Positions 49,932-57,709 of a stretch of 64,000 bases of DNA are shown piece by piece. The notes beneath the pieces were generated by a model. It ran no database searches. It saw only the letters and a list, made by a program, of their open reading frames with translations, and had not been told where the DNA came from. A program made the translations under genes and the position numbers. Position 1 is the first letter of the stretch. Every line of letters starts with the position of its first letter. The DNA is from Hymenobacter negativus (GTDB lineage Bacteria > Bacteroidota > Bacteroidia > Cytophagales > Hymenobacteraceae), in NCBI RefSeq assembly GCF_017571495.1, contig NZ_JAGETZ010000012.1, positions 175,950 through 239,949 on the forward strand. The letters are read 5' to 3'.

Positions 49932-51098
49932 ATGCCTTCTTCCTTGTTTTCGTGGCGGAGCCGGCTGGCCATCGTAATAGCCACTGCTATCGTTTTAGGT
50001 GGAGCGTGGAAAATTGGGAGTCCCTGGCTGGCTCAGTCCGGCGAAAACACGCCAACTGCCCGCGAGCTGGAAGCTGAATTTGCCCTGTCTTCGAGCGGCC
50101 AGCTGACACGAAAATTTATAGCTTTTGACAGCACCCGACTGCGCGGCGTGAGTTGGGTGGCCGGCGACTCCATCACCGCCGCCGAACTGGCCCCACTGCT
50201 GCGTGACCACATCAGTTGGATTGCCCAGATGCCCTTCGGCTGGCAGGCCGATGCCGCCGCGCCCGCCATCCGCATGAATACCGAGCGCCCTGTGGGCCGG
50301 CGTGGCCTGTGGGGCGAAAGCGACGCGGGCCTGATTTACACCGCCCGGCTGGCGCGGCAGCACGGCATCGGCACGCTGCTGAAGCCGCACCTATGGGTGC
50401 GCGGGCGTGGCGCCTGGCCCGGCGACATTAACATGGCCACCCCGGCCGATTGGAATACGTGGTTTGCCAACTATTCGGTTTTCATGCTGCACTACGCCGC
50501 ACTGGCTGAAGCCAACCATTTTGAGGGCCTTTGCATTGGCACCGAGCTGTTGCACGCCACCGAACCGGCCCACGAAAAAGCGTGGCGCAGCCTCATCAAA
50601 GCCATCCGTAAAACGTATCACGGCCAACTCACTTACGCCGCCAACTGGAGCGGTGAGTACGAGCAAATCCGCTTCTGGGACGCACTGGATTACGTGGGAA
50701 TTCAGGCGTATTTCCCCTTGAGCACGGCTGCCAGCCCGCCGCTCGATACGCTGCTGTGCGGCTGGCAGCCACATGTGCAACGGTTGGCCCGGTGGCAGCA
50801 GAAAAGTAAAAAGCCCATTGTCTTCACCGAAGTGGGCTACAAAACCACGCCCGACGCGGCAGCCAAGCCTTGGGAATGGCCCGAGCGCATGGCCACTACC
50901 GCCCCCGACGAAGCTACTCAGGCCCGCTGCTACGAGGCGCTGTTTCGGGCTTGCTGGGGCCAGCCGTGGCTGAAGGGTACGTTCATCTGGAAGTGGTACC
51001 CGGGGCTGGCAGCCGATGGCTCAGCCCGCCGCCACGCCGATTTTACCCCGCAGCACAAGCTCGCGGAGGCTGTTTTGGCGCAATGGTATGCGCAATAA
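49932..51098 (+). CDS. GH113-like TIM-barrel glycosidase, membrane-anchored
   Basis: A 388-aa protein. An N-terminal anchor or signal (SLFSWRSRLAIVIATAIVLGGAW) is followed by a TIM-barrel resembling GH113 endo-beta-mannanases: GIGTLLKPHLWVRGRGAWPGDI, FEGLCIGTELLHATEP (putative acid/base Glu in GTEL), TYAANWSGEYEQIRFWDALDYVGIQAY and KPIVFTEVGYKT (putative nucleophile Glu in FTEVG). Both Glu residues sit at the expected strands. Probable substrate is a mannan-type polysaccharide. The frame is open from 49821, but the promoter lies at 49894, so I use the ATG at 49932; 49920 and 49905 are alternatives. Confidence 0.8.
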   Translation: MPSSLFSWRSRLAIVIATAIVLGGAWKIGSPWLAQSGENTPTARELEAEFALSSSGQLTRKFIAFDSTRLRGVSWVAGDSITAAELAPLLRDHISWIAQMPFGWQADAAAPAIRMNTERPVGRRGLWGESDAGLIYTARLARQHGIGTLLKPHLWVRGRGAWPGDINMATPADWNTWFANYSVFMLHYAALAEANHFEGLCIGTELLHATEPAHEKAWRSLIKAIRKTYHGQLTYAANWSGEYEQIRFWDALDYVGIQAYFPLSTAASPPLDTLLCGWQPHVQRLARWQQKSKKPIVFTEVGYKTTPDAAAKPWEWPERMATTAPDEATQARCYEALFRACWGQPWLKGTFIWKWYPGLAADGSARRHADFTPQHKLAEAVLAQWYAQ

Positions 51099-51212
51099 CC
51101 GCGGCGGGCTAGCACAATGACGGTGCCAAGCCGTACTTTCGCGCCGGTAACTGCCGCCACCCGGCGGCAAAAGCACCGGTTCGACCAGCATCACCACCCC
51201 TTTACTGTTTTT

Positions 51213-52409
51213 ATGAACATTCACGAATACCAGGGTAAGGAAATCCTGAAAAAGTACGGCGTTCGCGTGCAAGAAGGCATCACCGCCGACACCCCCGAGG
51301 AGGCCGTAGCCGCCGCCGAGAAACTGACCGCCGATACCGGCACCAGCTGGTACGTCATCAAGGCGCAAATCCACGCCGGTGGCCGCGGCAAAGGGGGCGG
51401 GGTGAAGCTCGCAAAAGGCATCGATAAGGTGAAAGACATTGCCAGCGAAATCATTGGCATGCAGCTCGTAACCAAACAAACCGGTGCCGAAGGCCGCAAG
51501 GTGCACAAGGTGCTGGTGGCCCAGGACGTGTACTACCCCGGCCCGTCGGAAACCAAGGAATACTACATGAGCGTGCTGCTCGACCGCACGCTGGGCAAAA
51601 ACGTCATCATCTACACCACCGAAGGTGGCATGGACATCGAGGAAGTAGCCGAGGCGCATCCAGAGAAAATCCACCGCGAGCACGTAGACCCCGCCGTGGG
51701 CCTGCAAGGCTTCCAGGCCCGCAAAATTGCCTTCAACCTCGGCCTGGAAGGCGAGGCGCAGAAGGAAATGGTGAAGTTCGTATCAGCTCTGTATAAGGCC
51801 TACGACGAAACCGATTCCAGCATGTTCGAAATCAACCCCGTGCTGAAAACGTCGGACAACAAAATCCTGGCCGTTGACGCCAAGGTGACGCTGGACGAAA
51901 ACGCCCTGTATCGCCACAAGGATTTTGTGGCCCTGCGCGACTTCAACGAGGAAGACCCCTTGGAAGTAGAAGCCAGCCAGAACAACCTGAACTACGTGAA
52001 GCTCGACGGCAACGTGGGCTGCATGGTGAACGGCGCCGGCCTGGCCATGGCTACCATGGACATCATCAAGCTTTCGGGTGGCGAGCCTGCCAACTTCCTC
52101 GACGTAGGCGGTGGAGCCAACGCCCAAACCGTTGAGGCAGGCTTCCGCATCATCCTGAAGGACCCGAACGTGAAAGCCATCCTCATTAACATCTTCGGTG
52201 GCATTGTGCGTTGCGACCGGGTGGCCAACGGTGTGGTAGAGGCTTACAAAGCCATCGGCGACATCCGCGTGCCCATCATCGTGCGCCTGCAAGGCACCAA
52301 CGCCGAAGAAGGCGCCCGCATCATCGACGAGAGCGGCCTGAAAGTATCGTCGGCCGTGCTGCTGAAAGATGCTGCCGCTCGCGTGAAAGAAGTACTGGCC
52401 ACGGCATAA
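51213..52409 (+). CDS. sucC: succinyl-CoA synthetase (ADP-forming) beta subunit
   Basis: A 398-aa subunit, full length for the family. It begins MNIHEYQGKEILKKYGV, has the ATP-grasp words QIHAGGRGKGGGVKLAK and INPVLKTSDNKILAVDAK, then GLAMATMDIIKLSGGEPANFLDVGGGA, and NIFGGIVRCDRVANG. It makes succinate and ATP from succinyl-CoA in the TCA cycle with SucD, which is not next to it here. The ATG at 51213 is preferred over 51117; a TACTTTCG -7-like element is at 51134-51141, giving a ~70-nt leader. A strong terminator follows. Confidence 0.95.
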   Translation: MNIHEYQGKEILKKYGVRVQEGITADTPEEAVAAAEKLTADTGTSWYVIKAQIHAGGRGKGGGVKLAKGIDKVKDIASEIIGMQLVTKQTGAEGRKVHKVLVAQDVYYPGPSETKEYYMSVLLDRTLGKNVIIYTTEGGMDIEEVAEAHPEKIHREHVDPAVGLQGFQARKIAFNLGLEGEAQKEMVKFVSALYKAYDETDSSMFEINPVLKTSDNKILAVDAKVTLDENALYRHKDFVALRDFNEEDPLEVEASQNNLNYVKLDGNVGCMVNGAGLAMATMDIIKLSGGEPANFLDVGGGANAQTVEAGFRIILKDPNVKAILINIFGGIVRCDRVANGVVEAYKAIGDIRVPIIVRLQGTNAEEGARIIDESGLKVSSAVLLKDAAARVKEVLATA

Positions 52410-52432
52410 TTATCAGCGGTAAGCGCTGCTGT

Positions 52433-52466
52433 AAAAGCCCGTCTGGTAACCCAGGCGGGCTTTTTT
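52433..52466 (+). terminator. rho-independent terminator after sucC
   Basis: AAAAGCCCGTCTGG and CCAGGCGGGCTTTTTT form a 10-14 bp stem with a TAAC loop and a T6 run, 24 nt after the stop. Confidence 0.88.
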
Positions 52467-52502
52467 GGGTTAATGCTGGAATGCTGCCAGCGAAGTTTGT
52501 CA

Positions 52503-52594
52503 GTCATGCCGAACGCAGCCGAGGCAGCTCGCGTGGGTTAGTAACTCAATTGTTGAACAACGAAAGCAAGATGTCTTGGCTGCGTCGGCATGAC
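52503..52594. repeat. dispersed palindromic element, copy C
   Basis: GTCATGCCGAACGCAGCCGA on the left and its imperfect complement (TTGGCTGCGTCGGCATGAC) on the right enclose about 40 nt. It is the same family as the elements at 23492, 49079 and 57554. Confidence 0.75.
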
Positions 52595-52644
52595 GGTGCT
52601 TATGCACAGCGCTTCTTCTACTTAATCATCTTTCCCTTTCCCCA

Positions 52645-53625
52645 ATGGAATTTACCCGCTTAGGAAACACCGGTTTGCAGGTTTCCAAAATCTGCCTGGG
52701 CACCATGACCTACGGCACGCCCACCGAGCGCTGGCTTTGGGCCCTCAACGAAGATGCCAGCCGTCCCTTTATTCAGAAAGCGTTGGAACTGGGCATCAAC
52801 TTCTTCGATACCGCTGATGTGTATTCCAGCGGCGCCAGCGAGGAAGTAGTGGGCCGCGCCCTCCGCGACTTCGCCAAGCGTGACGAAGTGGTGCTGGCCA
52901 CCAAGGTCTTCAACCCTATGGGGCCTGGGCCGAACGACAAGGGCCTCTCGCGTAAGCACATCATGAGTGCCATCGATGCCAGCCTGAAGCGGTTGGGCAC
53001 GGATTACGTGGACCTGTACCAGATTCACCGCTGGGATTATAACACGCCCATTGAGGAAACGATGGAGGCGCTTCACGACGTGGTGAAGGCAGGTAAGGCG
53101 CGCTACATTGGGGCGTCGTCGATGTTTGCCTGGCAATTTGCGCAGGCGTTATACCTGGCCGATAAGCACAACTGGACTCGTTTTGTGAGCATGCAGCCGC
53201 ACTACAACCTCGTGTATCGCGAGGAGGAGCGCGAGATGCTGCCGCTGTGCGAAGACCAGAAAATCGGCGTCATTCCGTGGTCGCCGCTGGCGCGGGGGCT
53301 GCTCACGGGTGGCCGTAGCAAGGAGCGTAACGAAACCGAGCGCGCCAAAACCGACGCCTTCGGCAAAAGCCTCTACGGCCGCGACGACGACTTTGCGGTG
53401 GCCGACCGCGTAACGGAAATTGCCAAAGAGCGGGGCCTGCCCAACTCCCAGATTGCATTGGCTTGGATGCTCAGCAAGCCCGTCATCACCGCGCCTATCG
53501 TAGGTGCCAGCAAACCCGGCCACCTCGAAGACGCTGTGGCGGCTGTGGGTGTCAAACTCTCAGCCGAAGAAATTAAGCGATTGGAGGAGCCCTATCAGCC
53601 GCATCCGGTTCTGGGTTTCAGCTAA
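52645..53625 (+). CDS. aldo/keto reductase
   Basis: A 326-aa NADPH-dependent reductase of the AKR superfamily. The catalytic tetrad is visible: Asp in FFDTADVYSSG with the catalytic Tyr (residues ~52-57), Lys in VLATKVF (~83) and His in YQIHRWD (~125). The cofactor side shows IPWSPLARGLLTGG and the C-terminal PIVGASKPGHLEDAVAAV. The substrate is unknown. The ATG at 52645 fits the family start (MEFTRLGNTGLQVSKICLGTMT-like). A terminator follows. Confidence 0.92.
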   Translation: MEFTRLGNTGLQVSKICLGTMTYGTPTERWLWALNEDASRPFIQKALELGINFFDTADVYSSGASEEVVGRALRDFAKRDEVVLATKVFNPMGPGPNDKGLSRKHIMSAIDASLKRLGTDYVDLYQIHRWDYNTPIEETMEALHDVVKAGKARYIGASSMFAWQFAQALYLADKHNWTRFVSMQPHYNLVYREEEREMLPLCEDQKIGVIPWSPLARGLLTGGRSKERNETERAKTDAFGKSLYGRDDDFAVADRVTEIAKERGLPNSQIALAWMLSKPVITAPIVGASKPGHLEDAVAAVGVKLSAEEIKRLEEPYQPHPVLGFS

Positions 53626-53643
53626 GCGTAACACAGCAACACA

Positions 53644-53676
53644 AAAAAAGCCCCGTCTGTATACAGATGGGGCTTT
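53644..53676. terminator. bidirectional hairpin terminator
   Basis: AAAAGCCCCGTCTGT and ACAGATGGGGCTTT form the stem with A-run left and T-rich right. It lies between converging aldo/keto reductase and Ohr genes. Confidence 0.82.
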
Positions 53677-53695
53677 CTATTTTTATGCTAACGGT

Positions 53696-54166
53696 TTAGC
53701 TCTTTTCAGCTACACCAGCATTTTCCTCGGCTTGTACTGGAATGGCTTCACCCTGCACTTTTAGCTCCACTTCCATGTTGCCGCGGGTCCCTACTGAATA
53801 AGGGCAGATTTTATGCGCCTGACGTACCATATCAATAGTTTTGTCACGGTCAAAGGCTTTCAGGTCCACATCGAGCACGGCGCTCAGGCCGTAGCCTTCG
53901 CCTTCTTGGAACAGCGTGACCGAGCATTGCACAGTAGTTTCAGGGTCGAGCTTATCGCCAGCGCGCTGAGCAATGACCAGCAGCGCCTGCTGGAAGCAGG
54001 AGGCGTAGCCGGCCGCAAACAGCTCTTCGGGATTGGTGGCGTTTTTCTTGCCGCCGAGGCCCTCGGGTACCGACATATCAAGGTCGATAATACCCGTGGC
54101 GGAGCGGACATGGCCACTACGGCCACCAACGGCCGAAGCATCGGCCGTATACAGGTTCTTTTTCAT
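53696..54166 (-). CDS. ohr: organic hydroperoxide resistance protein
   Basis: A 156-aa Ohr/OsmC-family peroxidase. The two reactive cysteines are present: Cys57 in AAGYASCFQQAL and Cys121 in AHKICPYSVGTRG, with GGRSGHVRSATG (Arg near 16-21) and NPEELFAAGY (Glu) completing the active site. It reduces organic hydroperoxides in the cytoplasm, normally with lipoyl or thiol help. The C-terminal ~15 residues (AEENAGVAEKS) extend past the usual end. The ATG at 54166 is clear. No OhrR repressor is adjacent. Confidence 0.92.
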   Translation of the reverse strand: MKKNLYTADASAVGGRSGHVRSATGIIDLDMSVPEGLGGKKNATNPEELFAAGYASCFQQALLVIAQRAGDKLDPETTVQCSVTLFQEGEGYGLSAVLDVDLKAFDRDKTIDMVRQAHKICPYSVGTRGNMEVELKVQGEAIPVQAEENAGVAEKS

Positions 54167-54275
54167 ACTATATGGAAAGGTGAATTTAAGATGAAAGGAC
54201 CTTCGTCTTAACTGGTTTTAGGACAGCAGGGTTGTGGTGCTAGGAGAAGAATACGCGCCTTTTTTGTTTCGAAAT

Positions 54276-54306
54276 TTGGTTTGCCCGGCATCAGGAACTA
54301 CTTTTG
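54276..54306 (+). promoter_or_regulatory. promoter of tRNA-Arg
   Basis: TTG (54276-54278) and TACTTTTG (54299-54306) are separated by 20 bp, the classic Bacteroidota spacing. The tRNA begins 13 nt after the -7 element. Confidence 0.7.
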
Positions 54307-54318
54307 CAGCCCTAATCT

Positions 54319-54390
54319 GGTGATGTCGTACAACGGATAGTATGAGAGTTTCCGAAGCTCTTGATTTAGGTTCGATTCCTAACATCACCA
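54319..54390 (+). tRNA. tRNA-Arg (anticodon CCG)
   Basis: A complete cloverleaf can be drawn. The acceptor stem is GGTGATG/CATCACC with discriminator A. The D-arm is GTAC/GTAT. The anticodon stem AGAGT/GCTCT carries loop TTCCGAA with anticodon CCG at 54352-54354. The T-stem is TTAGG/CCTAA with TTCGATT. The 3' CCA is not encoded. It reads CGG codons. A promoter and a terminator flank it. Confidence 0.92.
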
Positions 54391-54392
54391 CT

Positions 54393-54427
54393 AAAAGCCC
54401 TTCAGTGTATTGCTGAGGGGCTTTTCG
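54393..54427 (+). terminator. terminator after tRNA-Arg
   Basis: AAAAGCCCTTCAG and CTGAGGGGCTTTT pair with one mismatch around a 7-nt loop, 2 nt after the tRNA. Confidence 0.82.
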
Positions 54428-55095
54428 CGTTTCATGCTGTATTACATGTTTGATTAGTAGTCCTCCAAATATAGAAGCACTAGTACCGGGCATTATTAAG
54501 TATGCTGTTTAGGAGTACTCCCCATTTTTCACCAGCCTCCTTAACTTTTCAGTATTGCCTAACTGTGGAACTAGGGCCACAACCACATTACTGAGCAGGG
54601 TAGAAAAATTATCATGGGCTATTTTTATGTAGCAAATACGTATGAATCTAACATGAAAGCGTACCTAAACCTGTTATGAAGTAGCTTGAGCAGGTGAAAC
54701 TGATTATATGCAGGAACGTGAGTTTCTAGTTGACCCCATCGAATAGGATAAAACAGTGCAGCTCGGTTTGATATAATTGCCTCTTGTGCTGTCGGTTATC
54801 CCTGAATCTTGCACGATTTTTGGTTCAACTCCTCCGACATCAAGCATGGTTACCACTTTCTCTTTCACATAACCTTCGTCGCACTGCTGCTTTTATGACT
54901 GACACAACTCTTGGCGTTTAGTCTCAGTAAGAAAAATCATTCTTGCAGCAAGCTTAACTAGCTAGTTTCACCTTTGACTTCGCGAAGAGTTTAAGGTAAC
55001 CTCGTATATATTGTAAGAACAATTAGTTATAAATAAAAAGCCCCTGCTGATTCAGCAGGGGCTTTTTATCAATCGAAATTTGCGAAAGACGGTGC
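54428..55095. other. long AT-rich gene-free stretch
   Basis: About 670 bp with lower GC than its surroundings. No frame longer than about 60 codons looks coding and no integrase remnant or repeat of the tRNA end was seen. A clpP terminator lies at its right end. It may be the trace of a deleted or acquired element next to the tRNA gene. Confidence 0.45.
55035..55067 (-). terminator. terminator downstream of clpP
   Basis: AAAAAGCCCCTGCTGA and TCAGCAGGGGCTTTTT form a perfect stem of about 15 bp. It lies 29 nt past the clpP stop. Confidence 0.88.
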
Positions 55096-55812
55096 TTAAG
55101 CTTTCTTCTTTTCCAGTACTTCGTCAATTAGACCGTACTCTTTGGCCTCATCGGCACGCATCCAGTAGTCGCGCTCCGAGTTGTCGTAGATTTCCTGATA
55201 AGTTTTGCCGGTATGCTGCGCCAGAATGTCATACAATTCTTTCTTCAGCTTCAAGATTTCGCGGGCCGTGATTTCGATGTCCGTCGACTGGCCTTGTGCG
55301 CCACCCGAAGGCTGGTGAATCATCACGCGGGCGTGGGGGAGGGCCGAGCGTTTGTTCGGCGCACCGCCAGCCAGCAACACAGCACCCATCGAAGCCGCCA
55401 GACCCGTGCAAATCGTGGCCACATCGGGGTTCACGTACTGCATCGTGTCATAAATGCCGAGGCCGGCATACACCGAGCCACCGGGCGAGTTGATATACAG
55501 CAGGATGTCCTTCTTGGCATCAGCCGACTCTAAGAACAGCATTTGGGCCGTCAGGATGTTGGCAATGTAATCGTCCACGGCCGTTCCCAGGAACACGATG
55601 CGGTCCATGATGAGGCGCGAGAAAACGTCGATTTCACGGAAGTTCTGCGGACGCTCCTCGATAACCGAACGGGTCATGTTGGTGGGTAGCATCATGCCGT
55701 TGCGCACCTGGCCTTCCATGTGGTTCAGGTACTGGTCAACACCCAGGCCGCTCAGTCCCTGGCCTTTCACGGCAAACTTGCGAAATTCTTGTCTATTCAG
55801 TAATGGGTTCAT
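55096..55812 (-). CDS. clpP: ATP-dependent Clp protease proteolytic subunit
   Basis: A 238-aa ClpP. The catalytic triad is Ser141 in GLAASMGAVLL, His166 in RVMIHQPSGGAQG and Asp215 in NSERDYWM. The handle and head words INSPGGSVYAGLGIYDTMQ are intact. With a ClpX or ClpA ATPase it degrades unfolded or tagged proteins. The open frame extends to 56253, but the family starts at MNPLLNRQEFRKFAVKG (ATG at 55812); the ~40-residue N-terminal tail is a little longer than in E. coli. Trigger factor is encoded just upstream on the same strand, separated by a hairpin. Confidence 0.95.
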   Translation of the reverse strand: MNPLLNRQEFRKFAVKGQGLSGLGVDQYLNHMEGQVRNGMMLPTNMTRSVIEERPQNFREIDVFSRLIMDRIVFLGTAVDDYIANILTAQMLFLESADAKKDILLYINSPGGSVYAGLGIYDTMQYVNPDVATICTGLAASMGAVLLAGGAPNKRSALPHARVMIHQPSGGAQGQSTDIEITAREILKLKKELYDILAQHTGKTYQEIYDNSERDYWMRADEAKEYGLIDEVLEKKKA

Positions 55813-55896
55813 TGGAGAAAAATGTAGCGCCGCTTCCGCGCACGCAGGTGAGGTTAGAAAGACGAGCCAAGTAAGCGAATGTTGTTGGAAACCCAA

Positions 55897-55930
55897 CAAA
55901 AAAGCCCCTACGTCTCCGTAAGGGCTTTTC
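55897..55930 (-). terminator. hairpin between clpP and tig
   Basis: AAAAAAGCCCCTACG and CGTAAGGGCTTTTCC pair with one mismatch. It lies just past the tig stop and partly insulates clpP from tig. Confidence 0.78.
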
Positions 55931-55952
55931 CAAAAATCGGGCTGCGCAGCGC

Positions 55953-57275
55953 TTAGCTGTGCAGGGTCCGGAATTCTTCGGCCGTTACGGGCTTGTCCGT
56001 AACAACAACTTTGCCGCGCAGGTTTTCCAGCACTTTCTCTGCCAGAATGGCCTCGTACTCGTTCACGTAGTTCTTGCCGTTCTCCTGCTTGAGGTATTCG
56101 TTGGCATAGTTGCGCATCGATTCGCGCATCTCGTCGGGCATGTTCGGCATGTTGAACTGACCCATGATTTTGTCGAGCGTGCGCTCTACAATCTCGTCGT
56201 TGCTCACTTTCAGGCCGGCTTCTTCCACCACCTTGTTGCGAATCATGCTCCACTTCAATTCCTTCTCATAGTCGGAGTAGTGCTCTTCCACCTTCTCTGC
56301 GGTTAGTTTGCCTTCATTAGCACGCACCAGCCACTTCTTGAAGAACTCCGTGGGCACCTTGATTTCGGTGTTTTCTACCAATTGCTCCACAATGCGGTTG
56401 TTCAGCGAGCCCTCGGCCTCCCGGTCGTAATTCGACTGGATAGTTTCGCGCACTTTGGCATCGAATTCCTCCTGCGAAGCAACGGCCTCAGGGCCGAATA
56501 CTTTGTCGAACAGCTCCTGGTTCATCTCGGGCGCTGCCGTGCGGTTCACCTTCTCCACACTGAACTCGTAGTCGCCGGTCGCCGCTTCAGCTTCTGCTTT
56601 GCTTAAGCCAGTGAAGTTCGAAATCGAAGCCGCGTCGTTGTTGAAAGCCGCTTGCAGGTCGAACGTAATCACGTCACCACCTTTTTTGCCGATGAACTGG
56701 GCCTGGTCGCCCGTTACTTTGCTGATGGGCAGCAGCACCGTGCGGCCTTCGCTGTCCTCACCAGCTTTCTTGAACTTGCCAAACAGGTAGTCACCGGCTT
56801 CCGATTCCTCGGGGTTGGTCGTCTCGCCGTACTGACGGGCAATTTGCTCGTTGGTTTGAGCCAGCGTCTCCTCGTCCACTGTCACTTTGTGCAGCTCAGC
56901 GGTCAGTTCAGCCGGCAGTTCGAAGTCGGGCAGCAGGCCCAACTCGAATGAGAAATCGAAGTCCTTGTCGGTGTCAAAATCTACGTTGCTCGGCACGGGC
57001 AGCGGCTCACCCAGCAGCTTGATGTTGTTCTCCTTAATATAGGAGTCCACCGCCTTGCCCAGCATTTTGTTGATTTCCTCGGCCAGAATGCCTTTGCCGT
57101 ACATTTTGCGCACCATGCCCACGGGAACCATGCCCGGGCGGAAGCCCTTCACCTGAGCGCGCTTGGTGTACTCTTTGATTTGCTTGTCTACGGTGGGAGC
57201 GTAGTCGGCTTCGGTCAGGTGCACGGTTAGCAGGCCGGTCAGCTGCTCGTCGTTCTTGTCGAGGGTGATATTCAA
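55953..57275 (-). CDS. tig: trigger factor (ribosome-associated chaperone)
   Basis: A 440-aa trigger factor. The ribosome-binding signature KGFRPGMVP is at residues 43-51 (the usual GFRxGKxP with Met in place of Lys). The PPIase-like central domain (about 150-240) and the C-terminal chaperone arms follow. It binds nascent chains at the ribosome exit and folds proteins. It starts with TTG at 57275 (M-NITLDKNDEQLTG), as no ATG fits and the next residues match the family start. It is encoded just upstream of clpP, as in many bacteria. Confidence 0.93.
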   Translation of the reverse strand: MNITLDKNDEQLTGLLTVHLTEADYAPTVDKQIKEYTKRAQVKGFRPGMVPVGMVRKMYGKGILAEEINKMLGKAVDSYIKENNIKLLGEPLPVPSNVDFDTDKDFDFSFELGLLPDFELPAELTAELHKVTVDEETLAQTNEQIARQYGETTNPEESEAGDYLFGKFKKAGEDSEGRTVLLPISKVTGDQAQFIGKKGGDVITFDLQAAFNNDAASISNFTGLSKAEAEAATGDYEFSVEKVNRTAAPEMNQELFDKVFGPEAVASQEEFDAKVRETIQSNYDREAEGSLNNRIVEQLVENTEIKVPTEFFKKWLVRANEGKLTAEKVEEHYSDYEKELKWSMIRNKVVEEAGLKVSNDEIVERTLDKIMGQFNMPNMPDEMRESMRNYANEYLKQENGKNYVNEYEAILAEKVLENLRGKVVVTDKPVTAEEFRTLHS

Positions 57276-57364
57276 AACAGGAGAGCCAGCTGCCGCTGGC
57301 CAGGTTGAAAAAGTTGAAAAAAAAGCCTCCAGCCTATGCGACTGAAGGCCTACTCAAATAAAAG

Positions 57365-57446
57365 TGCGGATAGAGGGACTCGAACCCACACGCCTTGCGG
57401 CACCAGATCCTAAGTCTGGCACGTCTACCAATTTCGCCATATCCGC
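57365..57446 (-). tRNA. tRNA-Leu (anticodon TAG)
   Basis: Read on the minus strand. The acceptor stem is GCGGATA/TATCCGC with discriminator A, the D-loop has AATTGGTAGA, and the anticodon stem CCAGA/TCTGG carries loop CTTAGGA with anticodon TAG (57410-57412). A long variable arm GTGCCGCAAGGCGT is typical for Leu. The T-arm is GTGGGTTCGAGTCCCTC-like. The CCA end is not encoded. It reads CTA and probably CTG codons. Confidence 0.94.
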
Positions 57447-57553
57447 ATGGTCTTCCCCCTAAAGCCGTTTGCTATGGGCCCGCAAAGGTACTCGGGAAAT
57501 TCATTGCATGCAAAAGGGATTTGCAATAGGATTTTGTTCGACTTAAGTCTGGC

Positions 57554-57642
57554 CGTTATGCAGAGCAAAATGCAGCCGCTTCACCGTGATATCGGTTGAA
57601 GGCATTGCACAGTAAAGCTCCTTCGGCATGCTCTGCGTGACA
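57554..57642. repeat. dispersed palindromic element, copy D (diverged)
   Basis: GTTATGCAGAGC on the left and GCATGCTCTGCGTGAC on the right are imperfectly complementary, with about 60 nt between. It is the most diverged of four copies of the GTCATGC-GAGCG family in the window. Confidence 0.6.
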
Positions 57643-57709
57643 TTCTATTGTTGTCATCATCGCCGTTTCCGGCCACCTTTTCCGCCGCTTCGTTGTTACT
57701 TTAGCCATT

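Noticed and set aside
54319..54390. tRNA as an active attachment site
   Set aside because: No duplicate of the tRNA 3' end and no integrase gene were found in the neighbouring 700 bp.
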